This document shows, in pieces, positions 60,242 through 64,000 of a stretch of DNA of 64,000 nucleotides. The DNA lies in the NCBI RefSeq assembly GCF_016427565.1, contig NZ_JAELXT010000003.1, positions 228,553 to 292,552 on the forward strand, given 5' to 3'. Every line of letters begins with the position of its first letter. Position 1 is the stretch's first letter. The notes below the pieces were generated by a model that did not search any database, was not told the DNA's origin, and saw only the letters and a program-made list of their open reading frames with translations. The position numbers were made by a program, and so were the translations under genes. Source of the DNA: Microvirga splendida. Lineage in GTDB: Bacteria; Pseudomonadota; Alphaproteobacteria; Rhizobiales; Beijerinckiaceae.

Positions 60242-60436
60242 ATGAAGGACCAGGATATGGTGCTCTCTATCATCGTCAACGCCATCCAATTTGCCCTCCA
60301 GCAGGCGCGAAAGGATTCCGGCGGCCCCGGAGACGTCATACCGCCCGAGGAGCGGGTGGATCTCGCAAGAGCAATATTGGCGGCCCTTTCTGAACAAGGT
60401 TTCGAGGTCACACGAGCGCCATCGGAGCCACGCTAG
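60242..60436 (+). CDS. Short hypothetical protein, 64 residues
   Basis: It starts MKDQDMVLSIIVNAIQFALQ after GGAGGTTGAT. It is a small helical protein with a conserved-looking VDLARAILAALSEQGFEV helix. Likely real by ribosome site and codon use. Function unknown. Confidence 0.55.
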   Translation: MKDQDMVLSIIVNAIQFALQQARKDSGGPGDVIPPEERVDLARAILAALSEQGFEVTRAPSEPR

Positions 60437-60493
60437 TCCACCACCAGACGACAGGGTTCGGCAAAGAGTGCTCCTTGAGAAGGATACGATCCA

Positions 60494-60652
60494 ATGACCA
60501 CGAAAACTCGCCCAAGCCTGCCTAAGGGCAAGCGCAACAACGGCATCTCACAGTGGGACAACGAGGGAGGCGCTCCTTCGTCCGGCGACCGGTCACGCAA
60601 GCAAGGCGGCAGGCCCCAAAAACCCGACAAGCCGGCCAAGAAGGCGTCCTGA
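60494..60652 (+). CDS. Short protein with SQWDNEGGA motif
   Basis: A basic protein of 52 residues (GKRNNGISQWDNEGGAPSSG, then GGRPQKPDKPAKKAS). The WDNEGGA motif is shared with the 125-residue protein at 37844, where it reads SRWDNEGGAGPS. Otherwise disordered with a Lys/Pro tail. Ribosome site GAGAAGGA is 10-15 bases upstream. Confidence 0.6.
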   Translation: MTTKTRPSLPKGKRNNGISQWDNEGGAPSSGDRSRKQGGRPQKPDKPAKKAS

Positions 60653-60969
60653 CCTCCCACCGAATCCGACACGAATTCCTGACCTGCCGGTCTAGCACCA
60701 AGGCTCGACGTCGCTGGGGCCGGCTCATGAGAGAGATCGCACCCGTCCTCGACTCTTCTCATGAGTTCGGACGTGGTTCGAAGCCCTGACAGCTCTCCCG
60801 CCGTCAGCCGCAGCCCGGGTGCCGATGCTACTTGCACCGAGTAAGGGGAGAGACAGGACCATCATGATCCTGAGAACGCAGGTGGCTTCCTCCCGCAGCC
60901 ACAATCTGGAGTGGGGCACCCGGGCGGCGTTTGCGGTCCTGCGAATGAGCGTTGTCTCTGGGTGCAATA
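60653..60969. other. Gap without a supported gene
   Basis: About 320 bp. Open frames on both strands here are short and overlap one another, with no ribosome site. It may hold the terminator of the yihY-like gene and of the small gene before it, but no clear hairpin was found. Confidence 0.35.
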
Positions 60970-62013
60970 TCAAGCGTGTGGGGCCCCGACATGATCCGCC
61001 ATGTTGGCGCCGCGAGATCCGAGCAGCTTGGGTGAGCCTTCCGTGCTGTCCATGGCGGTCTGGTGCTCCATCTCGGCATTGAGCGCGGCCCCGAACAGGA
61101 CAATCACCACCGACAGCCAGATCCACACCATGAAGCCGATGCCGGCGCCGAGGGACCCATAGGTTTTATTGTAGCTGTCGAAGTTGGCCACGTACCAGGA
61201 GAACAACATCGAGGCCACGAGCCAGAGGATGGCCGCCATGGCGCTGCCCCAGGTCACCCAACGCCACTTGGCATCTTGGCGGCTCGGGCCGTAGCGGTAG
61301 ATGACGGCAAGCCAGGCAAAGAGGACAACGAATAGGGTGGGCCAACGCAGAATGCTCAAGAGCCGTCCGGTCGGGGTCACGAAGCCCATAAAGGTGAAAA
61401 CGACAGGCGCCACCACCACCGCGCCGATGGCCAGGAGAACAATGCCAACCATGCCGAGCGTGAGCAGGAACGTCGTGGCGTAGAAGCGCAGCAGGCTGCG
61501 CTTCTCCCTCTCGCCGTAAACCACGTTGAGCGCATCGAAGAGGGCCGCTACGCCCGAGTTCGCGCTCCAGAGCGCCACCAGAAAACCCACCACGAAGGCA
61601 AGGCTGAGCGTGTCGCTGTCCTAGGCGATGATCAGGCTGATCTGCTCGCCGATCAGCTCCAGCACGCCGCCGGGCAGGATCCCGGTCAAAAGCGACAGGT
61701 GATCCCTGATCATGCTGGTATCGGCAAAGAGTCCGTACAGCGACACGATTGTGGCGACGGCCGGGAACACTGCTAGCAGGGCAAAGAACGCGACCCCACC
61801 CGAGGTGGACAGGATCCGGTTTTCCGGGATCGACCACAGCGTACGCCAGAGGATGTCTTTCCAGCCCCGCGCCGGGATCTCCCCGGGGGTATCGGCGTCG
61901 CGTCCCCGGCCAAGCTCACGGGCGCGGGCCAGATCGTCCGATGGCTCGCCGTGGGCCGCCGTCTCGCCGACGCTGGAGCGCCAATCCTCTGCCTGTTCAT
62001 TCATCGGAGCCAT
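60970..62013 (-). pseudogene. YihY/BrkB-family membrane protein gene with an in-frame amber codon
   Basis: Read from the ATG at 62013, it encodes the usual N-terminal part (GWKDILWRTLWSIPENRILS, GGVAFFALLAVFPAVATIVS), then a TAG at 61623-61621 between ISLIIA and DSDTLSLAF. The same frame then continues through five more membrane helices (VVGFLVALWSANSGVAALFD, FLLTLGMVGIVLLAIGAV) to a complete C-terminus. A CAG-to-TAG change (Gln) would explain it. Family members are inner-membrane proteins of unclear function, once linked to RNase BN. The gene is a recent pseudogene, unless the base is an error. Confidence 0.8.
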
Positions 62014-62215
62014 GGCTTCTTGATCCAATTTCGGCAGAGTATCAGGTTCGGAAACTCTTCGCCGCACGAACACGACGCGGCTGAGGGGAAACCAGCCGAG
62101 GGAAGTGCAGGCAGGACTGGAACCACCGTAACTCGGGGAGGGCCTCTCATGGAACTCACGCTTTGCATCGTCGGTCTTTCCCCGGATGGGGTTGGATACC
62201 GCTGGAAACAGTTGA

Positions 62216-62692
62216 ATGGAACAGATTGAGCATTTGTTAGAGGCGCTGCGGGTACTGCCTCACGTCGCCGCCCTGGCCTTTGCCTATGTGCTTGCCTTAC
62301 CTATCGGATGGGATCGTGAGCGAAGCGAACGAAGTGCTGGCTTGCGGACCTTCCCGCTTGTGGCGGTTGCAAGTTGCGGCTTCGTTCAGGCGACCGAAGG
62401 CATTACCGGGAACTCGCCGGAGGCGCAGGCGCGGATCATCGAAGGCCTGATCACCGGCATCGGCTTCATCGGCGGCGGCGCCATCATCAAGCAATCCGGT
62501 GCCGTGCAGGGAACGGCCACAGCGGCCGGTCTATGGGCAACAGGGGCGGTAGGAGCCGCGGTTGGCCTTGGCAGCTACGATGTCGCCATCGTGGTCACCC
62601 TGTTCACGATCTTCACCTTCCGCGTCCTGTCCCCAGCGAAACAGCAGAAGACGCCCGACGACGATATTGGCCCGCCATCGGGCTCGCAGTGA
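62216..62692 (+). CDS. mgtC: MgtC/SapB-family membrane protein
   Basis: A protein of 158 residues with four or five membrane helices and the conserved segments LPIGWDRERSERSAGLRTF (motif with RE-x-AGLRT), IIEGLITGIGFIGGGAIIK and GTATAAGLWATGAVGAAVGL. MgtC proteins are linked to magnesium stress and to control of ATP synthase. The corA gene follows 125 bp downstream, suggesting a common theme of magnesium. Confidence 0.92.
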   Translation: MEQIEHLLEALRVLPHVAALAFAYVLALPIGWDRERSERSAGLRTFPLVAVASCGFVQATEGITGNSPEAQARIIEGLITGIGFIGGGAIIKQSGAVQGTATAAGLWATGAVGAAVGLGSYDVAIVVTLFTIFTFRVLSPAKQQKTPDDDIGPPSGSQ

Positions 62693-62817
62693 AACGGGAG
62701 TTCCTCGGATATCAGGCTCTGGGACTAGATCACGTGTGAGAGGATGGCTCGAGCGGGGGCGCTCCAGCACCAGTCCCAGGCTTGGCACCGGATGAGGCGG
62801 CTGTGCGTTAGCCGACC

Positions 62818-63831
62818 ATGGCAAAGTCCCTCAGGCTTGTATCGGCTCAGCCAGAAGACAAACCCGGCGTCGTCGCCTCGGCCGTGTATTCGGAAGGCCG
62901 ACGCGTGGCCGAGGTTCCGATCGCGGAGGTTGGCGAATGGTCACGGAGGCCGGGGCATGTCGTCTGGATCGGTCTACATGAGCCCGGCCTAGCTCTCCTG
63001 CGCCAGCTTCAGGCGGAGTTCGGTTTGCATGACCTCGCCATTGAGGATGCGCTCAAGGCCCACCAACGGCCGAAGCTCGAACAGTACGGCGAGGCCTTGT
63101 TCGTGGTGGCACGGACCGCCCAGATGCTGGACGGGCGCATCGCCTTCGGCGAGACCCATCTGTTCGTCGGGCATGGCTACGTCGTGTCCGTCCGCCATGG
63201 CGCCTCGACAACCTACACCCCAGTGCGTGAGCGCTGCGAAGCCGATCCGGGGACACTCTCGGGCGGGGAGGACTATATCCTCTATGCCATTCTCGACTTC
63301 ATCGTCGATAACTACATGCCGGTGATCGAAGCAATCCAGTCCGAGGTCGAAGAGATCGAGGATTGCATTCTGGCGGTGACCTCATCCCAAGACCAAGTGG
63401 CCCGCCTCTACCAACTCCGCCGGGATCTGCTGCGTCTGCGCAATGCCGTGGTTCCGCTGGTGGAGGTCTGCCGGCGGCTCGAACAACCTGGGCTGCCGGG
63501 GATCGATCCTTCAATGGTCCCGCTCTTCCGCGATGTCTCTGACCATATCCGCCGGGTGCAGGAGGAGATCGAGTCCTTGCGCGAGGTGCTGGCCTTCGCG
63601 TTCGAGACCAGCCTGATGACGGGACAGGCACAGCAGACCGAGATCACCCGCAAGCTCGCGGCCTGGGCCGCCATCTTGGCCGTGCCGACAGCGGTGGCTG
63701 GGATCTACGGCATGAACTTCGAGCATATGCCTGAGCTGAACTGGAGGTACGGGTACGCCCTGGTGCTGACGATTGTCGCGACGGTCTGTGGCTGGCTCTA
63801 CTGGCGCTTTCGCCAGAACCGATGGCTTTGA
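62818..63831 (+). CDS. corA: CorA-family magnesium transporter
   Basis: A protein of 337 residues. A large N-terminal cytosolic domain is followed by a long helix (RLYQLRRDLLRLRNAVVPLV) and two C-terminal membrane helices. The selectivity motif YGMNFEHMPEL has the universal GMN and the periplasmic loop of the TmCorA type. The C-terminus ends with the basic WRFRQNRWL. It lets Mg2+ (and Co2+) enter down the membrane potential. It lies next to mgtC. Confidence 0.96.
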   Translation: MAKSLRLVSAQPEDKPGVVASAVYSEGRRVAEVPIAEVGEWSRRPGHVVWIGLHEPGLALLRQLQAEFGLHDLAIEDALKAHQRPKLEQYGEALFVVARTAQMLDGRIAFGETHLFVGHGYVVSVRHGASTTYTPVRERCEADPGTLSGGEDYILYAILDFIVDNYMPVIEAIQSEVEEIEDCILAVTSSQDQVARLYQLRRDLLRLRNAVVPLVEVCRRLEQPGLPGIDPSMVPLFRDVSDHIRRVQEEIESLREVLAFAFETSLMTGQAQQTEITRKLAAWAAILAVPTAVAGIYGMNFEHMPELNWRYGYALVLTIVATVCGWLYWRFRQNRWL

Positions 63832-63927
63832 GCGGCCGTAACGAAATCAGCTTATTCATCTTCGACTGGGACAGACTCTCAACCTGATAGCTTCGCATCA
63901 ACAGCGTTCCATTTCTAAGGTCCGGTA

Positions 63928-64000
63928 ATGGGATGGTCCGGCCGTGCTTCTGCCCCGCTTGTTCGTAAGCTGTGGGGTTTCGAGCCACGCAAGGAGCACG
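63928..64000 (+). CDS. Possible start of a gene cut by the right edge
   Basis: An ATG at 63928 after AAGGTCCGGTA opens a frame to the window edge (MGWSGRASAPLVRKLWGFEP). Too short to identify. Low support. Confidence 0.3.
   Translation, partial: MGWSGRASAPLVRKLWGFEPRKEH

Noticed and set aside
1..64000. Search by eye for CRISPR arrays, tRNA or rRNA genes, integrases and attachment sites
   Set aside because: No regularly spaced repeats, no cloverleaf-like sequence with a T-loop and no integrase motifs were recognised. Short tRNA-like pieces could have been missed.

Overview
The window is GC-rich DNA from an alphaproteobacterium, most likely of the Hyphomicrobiales and Microvirga/Methylobacterium-like. 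This is inferred from gene content: several HWE/HisKA_2 kinases, DUF2865, PRC-barrel and PepSY proteins, many short lineage-type proteins, and IS1182-type elements. No rRNA, tRNA, CRISPR array, integrase or replication origin was recognised.

Left third (1-19,400), a defence and DNA-processing island. Most genes are on the minus strand. It starts at the left edge with a Zorya type I operon, zorA-zorB-zorC-zorD, with zorD cut by the window edge. Immediately upstream on the same strand is a three-gene operon. It encodes a short coiled-coil protein, an SMC/Rad50-like ATPase whose two halves are in the reverse of the usual order, and an Mre11/SbcD-like metallophosphoesterase that overlaps the ATPase gene. 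The ATPase carries eight near-perfect 39-residue repeats ending in a CxxC hook, and this operon is the strongest candidate for something undescribed. Two small genes and a DUF6998-like gene follow. Next is a tight operon of a D12-class adenine methyltransferase, a HerA translocase and a NurA nuclease, then a PLD-type nuclease. Scraps of hlyD and of an RND pump lie between the modules, as expected of an insertion hotspot. A lone J-domain protein closes the island.

Middle (20,000-38,600), stress, envelope and signalling genes. These include a c-type cytochrome, a Cache-type histidine kinase with a NarL-type regulator, mscL, aqpZ, a YidB-like protein, a BON-LysM protein, DUF2853, a lipoprotein and an HWE kinase. 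A PAS/LOV-like kinase lacking the photoactive cysteine and an sdhB-sdhC-sdhD cluster without sdhA also lie here.

Right-centre (38,600-51,500). An IS1182-family element is followed by an AraC regulator divergent from a GlcF-like Fe-S protein, a vanillyl-alcohol-oxidase/4-cresol-dehydrogenase-family flavoprotein and an orphan ABC substrate-binding protein. A 129-bp MITE with IS1182-type ends and a second IS1182-family element come next. After that is a PepSY/cytochrome b561/two-component regulon. The two promoters facing its PepSY genes share a direct repeat, CTGACA-N5-CTGACA, at nearly the same distance from the start codons.

Right end (51,500-64,000). This part holds many short hypothetical proteins, a broken Crp/Fnr gene, a second cysteine-less LOV-like kinase with a receiver protein, a yihY/brkB gene interrupted by an amber codon, and mgtC and corA genes for magnesium.
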